From positions 3,534,001 through 3,598,000 of the forward strand of contig NZ_VFMY01000001.1 of the NCBI RefSeq assembly GCF_006715305.1: a stretch of 64,000 bases of DNA. Reading direction: 5' to 3'. The translations under genes and the position numbers were made by a program. Numbering within the stretch: position 1 is the stretch's first letter; each line of letters begins with the position of its first letter. Below are positions 8,779 to 17,708 of this stretch, piece after piece. The notes beneath the pieces are model-generated. The model was not told where the DNA came from and made no database searches. It worked only from the letters and a program-made list of their open reading frames with translations. This stretch comes from Arthrobacter sp. SLBN-100. GTDB lineage: Bacteria > Actinomycetota > Actinomycetes > Actinomycetales > Micrococcaceae.

Positions 8779-9420
8779 ATGGGTTCGATCCGCCGCCGTT
8801 TACTGGGCCTCGTGCTCGGGTCCTTCTTTTGTGCCGCCGCTGCCGCCGGGCTGGCCGGTCCGGCCGCCGCGCACGATGCCGCCGAATCCAGCAGTCCCGC
8901 CCAGGGAGCTTCGGTATCCGTACCGCCGGAGAAGGTGTCAGTGACCTTCAGCAACAACCCGCTGGGGATCGGCTCATCCTTCTCCATCAAGGATGCGTCC
9001 GGTACGAACTGGGCAGACGGGGCGGTGGAGATCGTGGACAACGTGGCCAGCCAGAAGCTCAAAAGCGGCGCTCCCGCCGGGCAATATACCGTTGCCTGGC
9101 GGGTGGTCAGCTCCGACTCGCACCCCATCGAGGGGACATTCAGCTTTACGGCCGCTGCGGCTGCCGGAGGGGCTGCTCCGGCAGCCAGTACGACGGCGGC
9201 GGCAACAGTTCCTGCCACCGGCACCGCTCCTGCCATCGGCACCGCTCCTGCCATCGGCACCGCCCAGCCGGGACAAACAGCGGCACCGGATTCCGCCGGC
9301 TCCGGCGAGCCGTTCCAGTGGAGCATCGTTATCTTCGCCGCGGCCGCGGTGGGGTTGCTTGCGGCCCTCGCAGTCGGTGCCCGCCGCAGGCTCACGGCGG
9401 GCACCGACGACGAGCACTAA
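8779..9420 (+). CDS. CopC domain copper-binding protein with C-terminal membrane anchor
   Basis: I chose ATG 8779, which follows GGGAG at a 10-base spacing and begins a clear signal peptide, over the longer open frame from 8683. Predicted cleavage after Ala31 gives a mature protein starting with His32, as expected for the CopC histidine brace; the second copper motif SSDSHPIEG is also present. A low-complexity Ala/Thr/Pro linker contains three 18-bp tandem repeats (TAPAIG), followed by one transmembrane helix and a basic tail (about 180-213). There is no adjacent CopD, so this is a stand-alone surface-anchored CopC. It probably binds Cu(II) at the outer membrane face. Confidence 0.85.
   Translation: MGSIRRRLLGLVLGSFFCAAAAAGLAGPAAAHDAAESSSPAQGASVSVPPEKVSVTFSNNPLGIGSSFSIKDASGTNWADGAVEIVDNVASQKLKSGAPAGQYTVAWRVVSSDSHPIEGTFSFTAAAAAGGAAPAASTTAAATVPATGTAPAIGTAPAIGTAQPGQTAAPDSAGSGEPFQWSIVIFAAAAVGLLAALAVGARRRLTAGTDDEH
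9214..9267 (+). repeat. Three tandem 18-bp repeats inside copC linker
   Basis: Three consecutive 18-base units (9214-9231, 9232-9249, 9250-9267) differing at a few positions encode the repeated residues AxGTAP in the linker of the CopC protein. The length is a multiple of three, so expansion or contraction would keep the frame and only change linker length. Confidence 0.85.
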
Positions 9421-9426
9421 GCGGCG

Positions 9427-10062
9427 CTAGCAGGGCAGGATCGCCAGGTTTCCGGTGAACGCGGACGGAACGCCGTCCGGGTTAACCTTGGAAGAAATGG
9501 CGTGGCCCACCGTTTTGGCCTGGCGCAGCACTTCCTTGGGGGAAGGAGTAATCAGCTCGCCCACACCCACCAGGTAGATGCCGATGGCCCGCATGGCAGC
9601 AGCAACGTTCCGGCCCACCGCGATGCCGAAGTCGTTGATCATCCGCCGCAGCTGGCTGTGTGCGCAACGCGTCAGGACAATGTGGTTGGCAATCAGGATG
9701 CCGGTAGGAGTATGCACCTCCCACTGTGGAACAGCAGCCCCCCCGGCCGTTCCCTCCACCATGGTCAATTGGACAGCACGGGTGGTGTTCCGGACATCCA
9801 CATCGTGGCTGGCGGCATAGTTGCGGAGGTGGCGCAGTATCTCGTTCCGTTCACGGAGGCTGACCGGGTCCGCTGCGTCGCAGCGCTGGAGGGATGTTGT
9901 GTTGGCCGGCTGCGCCGCACCCAGGATGTCCAGTCCGTCCACCACTATCGAATCAACCCCGCGGCGGCACAGTTCGGCGGCCACGGCGAGGCCGGACAGG
10001 CCCGTGCCAATGACCACAGTGGTGGTCTGCTCGGTCCCGGCATTCCCAGGCATGCTTGACAC
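9427..10062 (-). CDS. Short FAD/NAD-binding Rossmann protein
   Basis: Protein of 211 residues. GTG at 10062 is preferred because AAGGAGG lies nine bases upstream; an ATG three codons later is possible. The N-terminus has the dinucleotide-binding fingerprint VVIGTGLSGLAVAAELCRRG followed by an acidic strand end, as in flavin-dependent oxidoreductases. At 211 residues it is half the usual length and I see no second FAD motif, so it may be a truncated or minimal family member. It lies beside the stress-protein genes but is divergently oriented from them. Substrate unknown. Confidence 0.65.
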   Translation of the reverse strand: MSSMPGNAGTEQTTTVVIGTGLSGLAVAAELCRRGVDSIVVDGLDILGAAQPANTTSLQRCDAADPVSLRERNEILRHLRNYAASHDVDVRNTTRAVQLTMVEGTAGGAAVPQWEVHTPTGILIANHIVLTRCAHSQLRRMINDFGIAVGRNVAAAMRAIGIYLVGVGELITPSPKEVLRQAKTVGHAISSKVNPDGVPSAFTGNLAILPC

Positions 10063-10546
10063 TACAGTTTCCCTCCTTCAAAGATTCGGCAGGTGCGGGC
10101 GTCGTCGCCCACGCGCGTCCCGTTACCCCCAAAGTCCGGTCGCAGTTCATTGCCGGGCAGCCCTGACTCGAATGGCAACAGGCGTCCCGGACCAACAATG
10201 TCCTGAAGACTACAGAACAATTCCAGCGGTGGATAGCCCAATCCGAAAACATTCTCCTGCTGGTGAACACGCTTTCCGCGGGGACGTTGAAAGGGCGTGG
10301 TTGGGGCCGCCTCAGGACCCGGGCCGGCACCGTCGGAAGCCCTGCGGCCAGCACAGCTGGAAGCCTGTGGATAACTTGCCCTTTCCGGCCCTGAACAGGC
10401 TTGCTATGGGACGGTGGACGGAGAATAGTGGGAACTGGAAGCGGGCCTTCCTGCGCAGCGGCTGCTGTGGATCGGGTGCACGGGGAACGGTCCGGTTTCT
10501 GGCAGAATAGCCGCAACATACGGCAGTATCGCGAGGAGGCGGCCCA
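10063..10546. other. Non-coding intergenic region between divergent genes
   Basis: About 484 bases between the FAD-type gene (minus) and the universal stress protein gene (plus). I find no supported gene; open frames here lack family signal and ribosome sites. It should contain both divergent promoters. A GGACTTTGGGGG stretch on the minus strand near 10124-10136 loosely resembles half of a DosR-type site but is not a convincing palindrome. Confidence 0.5.
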
Positions 10547-11584
10547 ATGGGCGCACAAGAGTTGCATCCGGACCCGGCGCGGGACAACGGTGGCGCTCCT
10601 GCCGCTCCCGACGGAATTGTTGTTGGCGTGGACGGGTCGGACCACGGCCAGTGTGCCTTGGTGTGGGCGGCCCGGGAGGCCCAGCGCCGCCGCCGCCCCC
10701 TGCATATAGTGACCGCCTATTCCGTTCCTATCTTTGCCGCCTCCGGGCTGGACGGCGGATACGCCACGGTGGACGACTCGGTGATCCGCGAGGGCGCGGA
10801 GGCCGTGGTCAAGCAGGCGTTGGAGAAGGTTTCCGCATATGACATCGACGTCAGCGCCTCCGTGGAGAACGGGGACGCATCGGGTGTGTTGCTGGAGATG
10901 TCCCGAACGGCGGAACTCCTGGTCTTCGGCACGAGGGGCAGGGGCGGCTTCGTGGGCAGGCTCCTTGGTTCCGTGAGCAGCGCGCTCCCGGCCCATGCAA
11001 AATGCCCTACAGTCACAGTGCCCCTGGTATGTTCGGACCGCCTTGGCGAAACTACCGAGGACAGGCGCATCAGGGCCGAGCAGGCCAAGGCCGGTCACCA
11101 GCGTGTGGATAACGTGGTGGTGGTAGGCGTCGACGGCTCGGAGCAGGCCCGTGTTGCTGTGCTTGAAGCCGCGGACCAGGCCCAACGGCTGGGAGCGCCG
11201 CTCCGTGTGGTGTGCGCTGTGCCTCAATACAGCGGCTCATTGGCCTGGGTCCCCGCTCCCATGGACCGGAAGGCGCTCTTCGCAGACATCCAGGTGACCC
11301 TGGACGCCGGCATGGCCTGGCTGAGGAGCCACTACCCCAACCTTTCCGCGGAAAGCGAACTGCTGGACGGCTCTCCAGTGGATGTGCTGGTGGAAGCCAG
11401 CCGCCATGTGGAGCTGGTGGTGGTGGGCAGCCGCGGCCGCGGCGGCTTCACCGGCATGCTCCTGGGGTCAACTTCGGACGGCGTCCTCCACCACGCGAAG
11501 GGCCCGGTGATGGTGGTTCCGGACCGTGAGGACCCCCGATTGGCCGACCGGGCGAGTTTCGGGCCCATCCTCGGCGCAAGCTGA
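10547..11584 (+). CDS. Tandem-domain universal stress protein
   Basis: Cytoplasmic protein of 345 residues made of two UspA domains. Domain 1 starts with IVVGVDGSDHG and has the nucleotide loop GTRGRGGFVGRLLGS near residue 127; domain 2 starts with VVVGVDGSEQA and has GSRGRGGFTGMLLGS near residue 294. Both loops fit the ATP-binding G-x2-G-x9-G(S) pattern. A GAGGAGG site precedes the ATG. In actinobacteria such proteins are commonly induced in hypoxia, dormancy or stationary phase. The gene lies 27 bases before the PEP-utilizing enzyme gene and probably shares its transcript. Confidence 0.92.
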   Translation: MGAQELHPDPARDNGGAPAAPDGIVVGVDGSDHGQCALVWAAREAQRRRRPLHIVTAYSVPIFAASGLDGGYATVDDSVIREGAEAVVKQALEKVSAYDIDVSASVENGDASGVLLEMSRTAELLVFGTRGRGGFVGRLLGSVSSALPAHAKCPTVTVPLVCSDRLGETTEDRRIRAEQAKAGHQRVDNVVVVGVDGSEQARVAVLEAADQAQRLGAPLRVVCAVPQYSGSLAWVPAPMDRKALFADIQVTLDAGMAWLRSHYPNLSAESELLDGSPVDVLVEASRHVELVVVGSRGRGGFTGMLLGSTSDGVLHHAKGPVMVVPDREDPRLADRASFGPILGAS

Positions 11585-11611
11585 TCCGGTCCTGCCACCC
11601 GGAGCGCCACC

Positions 11612-14386
11612 GTGGCTGCCTACTATTCAGGAGAAGCGGGGCAGCAGCCCCGCCAGCCAGGCGGGGAAAGTGATCATGCCCTGGTGGTCCGCCTCGGCCA
11701 CCTTCAGCGCAGCATGCTTCCGCTGGTGGGGGGCAAGGCTGCCAGTCTTGGTGAACTGATAGCAGCAGGATTGCCTGTGCCCGACGGGTTCTGCCTGACC
11801 ACGGAGGCATACAAAGATGCCACCGTCACGGTCCGTGATGGCGTCCTCCGGGAGCTCGGTAACCTTCAAAAGGCCTTGCAGGGCACGGCAAACCAGGGCG
11901 CGGAACTTGCCGCGGTGGCCGGCAGGGCACGTGAAGCAATCCACGGCACGCAGGTCCCGCCCCACATCGCTGCAGCCGTAGAACAGGCGTACTCCGCGCT
12001 GGGGCAGGAAACTCCGGTGGCGGTACGCTCCTCCGCGACGGCCGAAGATCTTCCGTTCGCGAGCTTCGCCGGCCAGCAGGACACCTACCTGAATATCATC
12101 GGAACCAACGCCGTCCTTGATGCAGTCCGGAACTGCTGGGCGTCCCTCTGGACAGACCGCGCAGTGGCCTACCGCGCCGCACTGGGGATCGCGCCCCACG
12201 AAGTAGCCCTCGCCGTCGTGATTCAGCGCATGGTTGACGCCGAAGCAGCCGGGGTGATGTTCACCGCCAACCCGCTGACGGGAAGGCGGCGGGAGGCCGT
12301 CATTGATGCCGCTCCGGGGCTTGGCGAAGCGGTGGTTTCCGGGGCGGTCAATCCGGATCACTTCGTAGTGGACATGGCAACAAACCGGATCCTTGAGCGG
12401 AAGCTGGGCGATAAGCGGGTGGCGTTTCGGACAAGGCCCGGCGGGGGAACGGAAACCCGGAACGTCCAAGGCGGGGCGGACGCTTCCAGCCTGAACGACG
12501 GGCAGGCGCTGGAGCTCGCCGCCCTGGGCCTGCAGGCCGAGCGGCACTTCGGAGCGCCGCAGGACACAGAGTGGGCCATCGACACCAGCGGTGCGCTCTG
12601 GCTGACGCAGTCCCGGCCCATCACCACGCTGTACCCGGTCCCCGAAAGCCGTTCGGCCGCCGAGGGAGGAGCCAGGGTGTACCTGTGCTTCAGCCTTGCC
12701 CAAGGGCTGACCCGTCCACTCACTCCCATGGGGCTGGCGTCACTGCGGCTCATTGGCTCCTCCGTGGCCAGGGCTGCAGGCTTTGCAGTCCCTGACCCCC
12801 GCCGTGGTCCTTCACCGTATGCGGAGGCGGGCCAGCGCGCCTACGTCGACGTCACTGCGCCGGTCCGGAGTACCGCTGGCCGCCGCATCCTGCCGCGCGT
12901 GTTCGATGTGATGGAGGCCCGGTCCGCCATGGTGCTGCGCCAGGTTTTTGAGGACCCCAGGTTTACGGTGACGCGGAAGACTCCGTTTGGACTCCTGCGC
13001 CATGTCCTGCCAGCCGCGGTGCATGCACGGGTCCCGGAAACGGTGCTCCGCGGGCTTTTGATGCCCACGGCGGCGCTCCGCCGTGTTGACCGTTTCACCC
13101 GGCAGTTCGCCGACGACCTGGAGCTGGAGGCAGGAGCAGGCCCCTTGGAACGGCTGGACCATGCCGAACGGCTCCTTGGAAGCCGGCTTTTTGGGATCGT
13201 TCCGGCCATCCTGCCCCTGCCCGCGGTGGGATTCGCGGCGCTGTGGGCCGCCGGAAAGCTGCTGGGCGGCCCCGGCCGCGGGGAGGAGCTGCAGAAGGTG
13301 CTCCGGGGCCTTCCGCGGAATGTGACCACTGAAATGGACCTTGACCTGTGGCACCTGGCTTCGGCCCTGAAGGACGACCGCGAAGCGCGCGAGGCCCTGG
13401 AGGCTGGCGGGCCGCCCCGGCTTGCGGCTGATTTCCACAGCGGGAGCCTTCCCCCCGTGCTGCACGCAGGCCTGGTGCGGTTCCTGGAGCGATACGGTCA
13501 CCGGGCCGTGGCCGAAATCGATGTGGGGATGCCGAGGTGGTCAGATGACCCCACGTATATCCTGGGTGTCCTGGCCAATTACCTCCGCCTGGCAGATCCC
13601 GCCATGGCGCCGGACGAGCAGTTCCGCCGGGCGGCGGCCGAGGCAGAGACGGCAGTGGACCGGCTTGCAGCCGAGGCGCGCAGGCGCGGCAGGGTGCGGG
13701 GCCTGCTTGTTGGCGCCGCCCTGCAACGCACCAGGTTGTTCGCCGGTCTGCGGGAACTGCCCAAGTACCAGCTGGTCCTGGGACTCGCTGAAGTGCGGAA
13801 GCAAGTGGCCCTCGTGGGAGCTGAACTGGCCGCCGCCGGCCGGCTCGAGAGCGCGGACGACGTCTTCTTCCTCGAATTTGACGAGCTCCGGCAGGCAGTG
13901 GGCGACGCCAACGCGAACGGGACCGGCCAGCACCGCAACCTGCGCGAACTCGTGGTGGAGCGGCGCGCCGCTTATGCCGGCGAATTGAGCAGGCGGCACA
14001 TCCCCAGGGTCCTGCTTTCAGATGGAACCGAACCCGAAGTGCTGTACGCAGGCCGTGCCGGAACTGCGAACGGAGCGCTGACCGGCAGCCCAGCCTCAGC
14101 CGGGTCTGTTACAGCCCCGGCCCGGGTCATCCTGGACCCCGTCGGAGCCCATCTTGAACCCGGGGAGATCCTGGTGGCACCGTCCACCGATCCCGGCTGG
14201 ACCCCGTTATTCCTGACCGCCGGGGGCCTGGTAATGGAGATGGGCGGGCCCAACTCGCACGGTGCAGTAGTGGCCAGGGAGTATGGCATCCCGGCCGTGG
14301 TGGGCGTTCCTGAGGCCACAGTCCGGCTCACTACCGGGCAACAAATAACGGTCGACGGCGGTGCGGGAACCGTGCTGCCCGGGTAG
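11612..14386 (+). CDS. PEP-utilizing phosphotransferase, rifampicin phosphotransferase/PEP synthase like
   Basis: Protein of 924 residues from GTG 11612. The N-terminal PEP/pyruvate-type ATP-grasp region contains GGKAASLGEL, AVRSSATAEDLPFASFAGQQD, AGVMFTANPLTGRR and WLTQSRPIT. A long middle region (about 350-790) is family-variable. The C-terminal swivelling domain has MGGPNSHGAVVAREYGIPAVVGV with the phosphohistidine at His883. This order (ATP-binding, middle, His domain) and length fit rifampicin phosphotransferase-like enzymes; true PEP synthase normally has a C-terminal PEP barrel, which I do not see. The real substrate may not be rifampicin. Linkage to a universal stress protein suggests a stress role. 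Confidence 0.8.
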   Translation: MAAYYSGEAGQQPRQPGGESDHALVVRLGHLQRSMLPLVGGKAASLGELIAAGLPVPDGFCLTTEAYKDATVTVRDGVLRELGNLQKALQGTANQGAELAAVAGRAREAIHGTQVPPHIAAAVEQAYSALGQETPVAVRSSATAEDLPFASFAGQQDTYLNIIGTNAVLDAVRNCWASLWTDRAVAYRAALGIAPHEVALAVVIQRMVDAEAAGVMFTANPLTGRRREAVIDAAPGLGEAVVSGAVNPDHFVVDMATNRILERKLGDKRVAFRTRPGGGTETRNVQGGADASSLNDGQALELAALGLQAERHFGAPQDTEWAIDTSGALWLTQSRPITTLYPVPESRSAAEGGARVYLCFSLAQGLTRPLTPMGLASLRLIGSSVARAAGFAVPDPRRGPSPYAEAGQRAYVDVTAPVRSTAGRRILPRVFDVMEARSAMVLRQVFEDPRFTVTRKTPFGLLRHVLPAAVHARVPETVLRGLLMPTAALRRVDRFTRQFADDLELEAGAGPLERLDHAERLLGSRLFGIVPAILPLPAVGFAALWAAGKLLGGPGRGEELQKVLRGLPRNVTTEMDLDLWHLASALKDDREAREALEAGGPPRLAADFHSGSLPPVLHAGLVRFLERYGHRAVAEIDVGMPRWSDDPTYILGVLANYLRLADPAMAPDEQFRRAAAEAETAVDRLAAEARRRGRVRGLLVGAALQRTRLFAGLRELPKYQLVLGLAEVRKQVALVGAELAAAGRLESADDVFFLEFDELRQAVGDANANGTGQHRNLRELVVERRAAYAGELSRRHIPRVLLSDGTEPEVLYAGRAGTANGALTGSPASAGSVTAPARVILDPVGAHLEPGEILVAPSTDPGWTPLFLTAGGLVMEMGGPNSHGAVVAREYGIPAVVGVPEATVRLTTGQQITVDGGAGTVLPG

Positions 14387-14473
14387 CCCCTGGGAACTTT
14401 CCCGGGCAGGTGTAGGGCGCGTCCCCGAGGCGTACCCTTGGACTATGGGCTCCAGCGACGGAGACGACCGGCA

Positions 14474-15805
14474 ATGAACCAGAGCATCAACCACCGGACC
14501 AACCACGGGACCAGCCAGTGGGGCAGGGACCGTGGCGTGGACCGCGGCCTGAAGCGCCTCACCCACCGCCCGTGGCTGCGCTGGGTTCCCGCGGTGGCGG
14601 TACCTTCAATGATCGCAGCCGGGGTGCTGGCGGGAACCATACCGGCACGGGCGGGCGACCCCCTGCCGGCAAAAACCCCGGCCGAAGTCATCGCCCTTCT
14701 TGCCTCGCACAAGACGCACACGTTTTCGGGCACTATCGAACAGGCCTCGGAGCTTGGCCTGCCGGAGCTGCCGGCAACACCACCCACCTCCGGCCCTGCA
14801 TCAGCCAACGGCGTGGCGTCACTCATGGAGTTCCTTAGCGGCGAGCACACAGCGCGGATATTTATCGACGGCACCACCAAGGTACGCATCCAGGTGGTGG
14901 ACCGGCTCGCGGAACGGGACATCATCCGCCACGGCAACGACGTCTGGTTCTACTCGTCCAAGGACAACTCGGCCGCGCACCTGACCCTGCCGGCCCACGC
15001 CCGTGACCTGCCGCTGACAGACCCGTCCCAGCCCGACCCGTCCGAGCCCGACCCCTCCATGAAAGACCCGCCGCGGACTGACACGGGAGCCCCCGGATCC
15101 CCTCCGGCAGAAGGACTCCATAATCGCATGAGGGTACCAGCCACGCCTCAGGAGCTGGCGGAGAAGTTCCTGGCGGTAGCGGACAGCACCACTGCCGTAA
15201 CTGTTGGTCCTGACCTTGAGGCTGCCGGCCGCAGGGCGTACAACCTGCTGCTTGAACCCCGCACTGACGGTACGCTCGTGGGCAAGATAGCGGTCGCCGT
15301 CGACTCGGAGACTGGCATGCCGCTCTCCGTGAAGGTGACTGCACGGGGCGCTGCCGATCCTGCCTTCAGCGCCGGGTTCACCAGCCTTTCACTGCAGGCG
15401 CCGGACCAGGCGCTGTTCAACTTCGCGCCACCACCGGGCAGCACGGTGAAGGAACTGCAGTTCAACCGGCCCGCCAACCTGCAGCCCCATCCGGGATTCC
15501 CTGAGGCCCCGGGAACATACATCACTCCGGACGGGCTGGCAGAAGACGTCCGGGCCCACGCCCGGGACTACCTGTCCGGTTCCGGCTGGGAAACGGTAGT
15601 GGAAGTGCCTGCGGACAGCGGTGCCGGCCCACGCCTGAATACCCTGCTGGCGCGCAGTCCGCTGCTGGCCCAGGCCGCTGTGGCTGTCCCGGGCGGCCGC
15701 CTGATTTCCACGGCGCTGTTCAACGTCCTGCTCACCGACGACGGCCGGATCTTCGCGGGCATGGTCCCGCCGGAGAGGCTGCAAGCCGCTTCCACGGCTC
15801 CGTGA
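14474..15805 (+). CDS. Exported LolA/RseB-like (DUF2092-type) protein
   Basis: Protein of 443 residues. ATG 14474 is preferred to TTG 14438 because GGAG lies 10 bases upstream. An arginine-rich N-terminus is followed by a hydrophobic signal segment ending ARAG. The pattern of paired domains, with KTHTFSGTIEQ early and YNLLLEPRTDGTLVGKIAVAVDSETGMPLSV later, resembles lipoprotein-carrier/RseB-like folds found next to ABC exporters in actinobacteria. An acidic repeat DPSQPDPSEPDPS interrupts the middle. Its stop overlaps the start of the ABC ATPase, so the three genes form one operon. Role unknown; it may feed a lipid or lipoprotein substrate to the exporter. Confidence 0.72.
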   Translation: MNQSINHRTNHGTSQWGRDRGVDRGLKRLTHRPWLRWVPAVAVPSMIAAGVLAGTIPARAGDPLPAKTPAEVIALLASHKTHTFSGTIEQASELGLPELPATPPTSGPASANGVASLMEFLSGEHTARIFIDGTTKVRIQVVDRLAERDIIRHGNDVWFYSSKDNSAAHLTLPAHARDLPLTDPSQPDPSEPDPSMKDPPRTDTGAPGSPPAEGLHNRMRVPATPQELAEKFLAVADSTTAVTVGPDLEAAGRRAYNLLLEPRTDGTLVGKIAVAVDSETGMPLSVKVTARGAADPAFSAGFTSLSLQAPDQALFNFAPPPGSTVKELQFNRPANLQPHPGFPEAPGTYITPDGLAEDVRAHARDYLSGSGWETVVEVPADSGAGPRLNTLLARSPLLAQAAVAVPGGRLISTALFNVLLTDDGRIFAGMVPPERLQAASTAP

Positions 15806-16791
15806 CCAGGGCCGCGGTGGGCGCCGGATCCTGGAACTACGGCCTGACCATCGAGACCCGGGGGTTGACCAAGCGGTTCGGGCAGCAGTTGGCAGTGGAT
15901 GGCCTGGACCTCGCGGTGCCGCAGGGAGCCGTCTATGGCTTCCTTGGCCCGAACGGCTCGGGCAAGACGACTACCATCCGGATGCTGCTGGGCCTCGCTG
16001 CGGCCTCCGCAGGAAGTGTCAGGCTGCTCGGAATGGAAATGCCGGGCCGGTTCCAGGAAGTCCTTCCGCATGTGGGCGCGCTGGTGGAGGGCCCGGCCTT
16101 CTATCCGTTCCTCTCCGGCGCCGCTAACCTCCACCGCCTCGACGCCGCCACCCGGCATGCAGCCCCCGCCACCCGTACTGAGCGGGTGAACCAGGCGCTG
16201 GAACGGGTGGGGCTCGGGCACGCCGCGGGCAAGCGGGTCCACGCCTATTCCCTCGGCATGAAGCAGCGGCTGGGCATCGCCAACGCGCTGCTCTCGCCCC
16301 GCGAACTGCTGGTCCTCGATGAGCCCACCAACGGGCTGGACCCGCAAGGCACCCGGGAGGTGCGGAACCTGGTCCGTTCCCTCGCGGCCGACGGAACCAC
16401 CGTTTTTGTGTCAAGCCACCTGCTGGCCGAAGTGGAACAGATCTGTACCCATGCGGCCGTGATGAGTGCGGGTCGGTTGGTGGCCCAGGGGCCGCTCCCG
16501 GAGCTGCGGCGGACCGGAAGTACCCGCGTCCGCCTCTTGACCCCGGATGCCGGGGCGGCGATGTCTGTACTCGCCCGCCTGGGGCTGGCGCCGGAGGAAG
16601 CAGCAGCACAGCCGGACGGCCAGGTGGTGACGGCGGAACTGGAATCAATTCCTGGAAACACCGCCCCCGAGGACATTGTCGCCAGCCTCGTGCAAGCCGG
16701 TGTCCGGGTCCGGGGATTCGCAGTGGAACGTGAAAGCCTCGAGGACAGGTTTGTTGCCTTGACGGGGGAGGGGTTCGACGTTGCCCAGTAG
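15802..16791 (+). CDS. ABC transporter ATP-binding protein (ABC-2 exporter type)
   Basis: ATPase of 329 residues starting at GTG 15802, which overlaps the preceding stop. Walker A GPNGSGKTT begins at residue 49, a signature-like YSLGMKQRL is near 150, and Walker B LLVLDEPTNGLDPQG is near 170. The C-terminal extension of about 90 residues is typical of drug or antibiotic exporters (DrrA/CcmA-like). It pairs with the ABC-2 permease whose TTG start lies inside its last codons. Confidence 0.93.
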   Translation: MTRAAVGAGSWNYGLTIETRGLTKRFGQQLAVDGLDLAVPQGAVYGFLGPNGSGKTTTIRMLLGLAAASAGSVRLLGMEMPGRFQEVLPHVGALVEGPAFYPFLSGAANLHRLDAATRHAAPATRTERVNQALERVGLGHAAGKRVHAYSLGMKQRLGIANALLSPRELLVLDEPTNGLDPQGTREVRNLVRSLAADGTTVFVSSHLLAEVEQICTHAAVMSAGRLVAQGPLPELRRTGSTRVRLLTPDAGAAMSVLARLGLAPEEAAAQPDGQVVTAELESIPGNTAPEDIVASLVQAGVRVRGFAVERESLEDRFVALTGEGFDVAQ

Positions 16792-17668
16792 CGCACATTC
16801 GGAGAGTTCAGGATTAGCTGGCGCAGCGGCGGCCCGGGCGGCGCCGCAGCGCGGAGCGGGGCTTTCCCTCCTCCGCTCCGAACTCCGGCTGCTGATGGGG
16901 CGCCGCCGCACCTGGGCGCTGCTGCTGGCGCTCGCCGCGATCCCGGTGCTGATTGCGGTGGCCGTGAGGATCTCGTCGGCCGTTCCCGCCGGGCGGGGTC
17001 CGGCCTTCCTGGACCGCATCACGCAGAACGGCCTGTTCGTCGCCTTTACCGCCATGGTGGTGTCCGTTCCCTTGTTCCTGCCGCTCACGGTGGGCGTGGT
17101 GGCCGGGGACACCATCGCGGGTGAAGCGAACCTTGGAACGCTGAGGTACCTCCTGGTTGCCCCGACGGGGCGCGTACGGCTGCTCCTGGTGAAGTACGCG
17201 GCGGCGCTGGCGTTCTGCCTTGCGGCGCCTCTCACGGTTGGACTGGCCGGCGCCGCGATCGGGGCGGCACTTTTCCCGGTCGGCCCGGTGACGCTGCTGT
17301 CCGGGGACGTGATCGAGCCTCCGGAAGCCGCGCTGCGCATCCTGCTGGTCGCCGCGTACCTGGCCGTCTCCCTGGCCGGACTTTCCGCGGTGGGGCTGTT
17401 CCTGTCCACGCTCACGGTGGTTCCCGTAGGTGCCATGGCTGCCACTGTTGTGGTCTCTGTGGTGTCCCAGGTCCTTGACCAGTTGCCGCAGCTGGAGTGG
17501 TTGCATCCATGGCTCTTCAGCCACTACTGGCTGGGCTTTGGGGACCTGCTCCGCCAGCCCGTGCTCTGGGACTCGTTTGTGGACAACGCCTGGCTCCAAG
17601 CGGGCTACGTTGCCGTGTTCGGTGCGCTCGCCTACGGGCGGTTCGTCACCAAGGACGTCTTGAGCTGA
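16781..17668 (+). CDS. ABC-2 type permease
   Basis: Membrane protein of 295 residues with about six transmembrane segments, starting at TTG 16781 with GGGGGAGGGG upstream, inside the end of the ATPase gene. The pattern (first helix after a basic RRRTW region, then the AGDTIAGEANLGTLRYLLVAPTGR motif) is the ABC-2 membrane family signature. With the ATPase and the exported LolA-like protein it forms an exporter operon of unknown substrate. Confidence 0.9.
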   Translation: MPSSAHSESSGLAGAAAARAAPQRGAGLSLLRSELRLLMGRRRTWALLLALAAIPVLIAVAVRISSAVPAGRGPAFLDRITQNGLFVAFTAMVVSVPLFLPLTVGVVAGDTIAGEANLGTLRYLLVAPTGRVRLLLVKYAAALAFCLAAPLTVGLAGAAIGAALFPVGPVTLLSGDVIEPPEAALRILLVAAYLAVSLAGLSAVGLFLSTLTVVPVGAMAATVVVSVVSQVLDQLPQLEWLHPWLFSHYWLGFGDLLRQPVLWDSFVDNAWLQAGYVAVFGALAYGRFVTKDVLS

Positions 17669-17708
17669 CGTGCAAGGCGATTGCAGGCAGAGCTCAACGA
17701 ACAGCCGC

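Noticed and set aside
10124..10136. Possible DosR-type box before the stress protein
   Set aside because: Only one half resembles the consensus and there is no matching second half; too weak to call.
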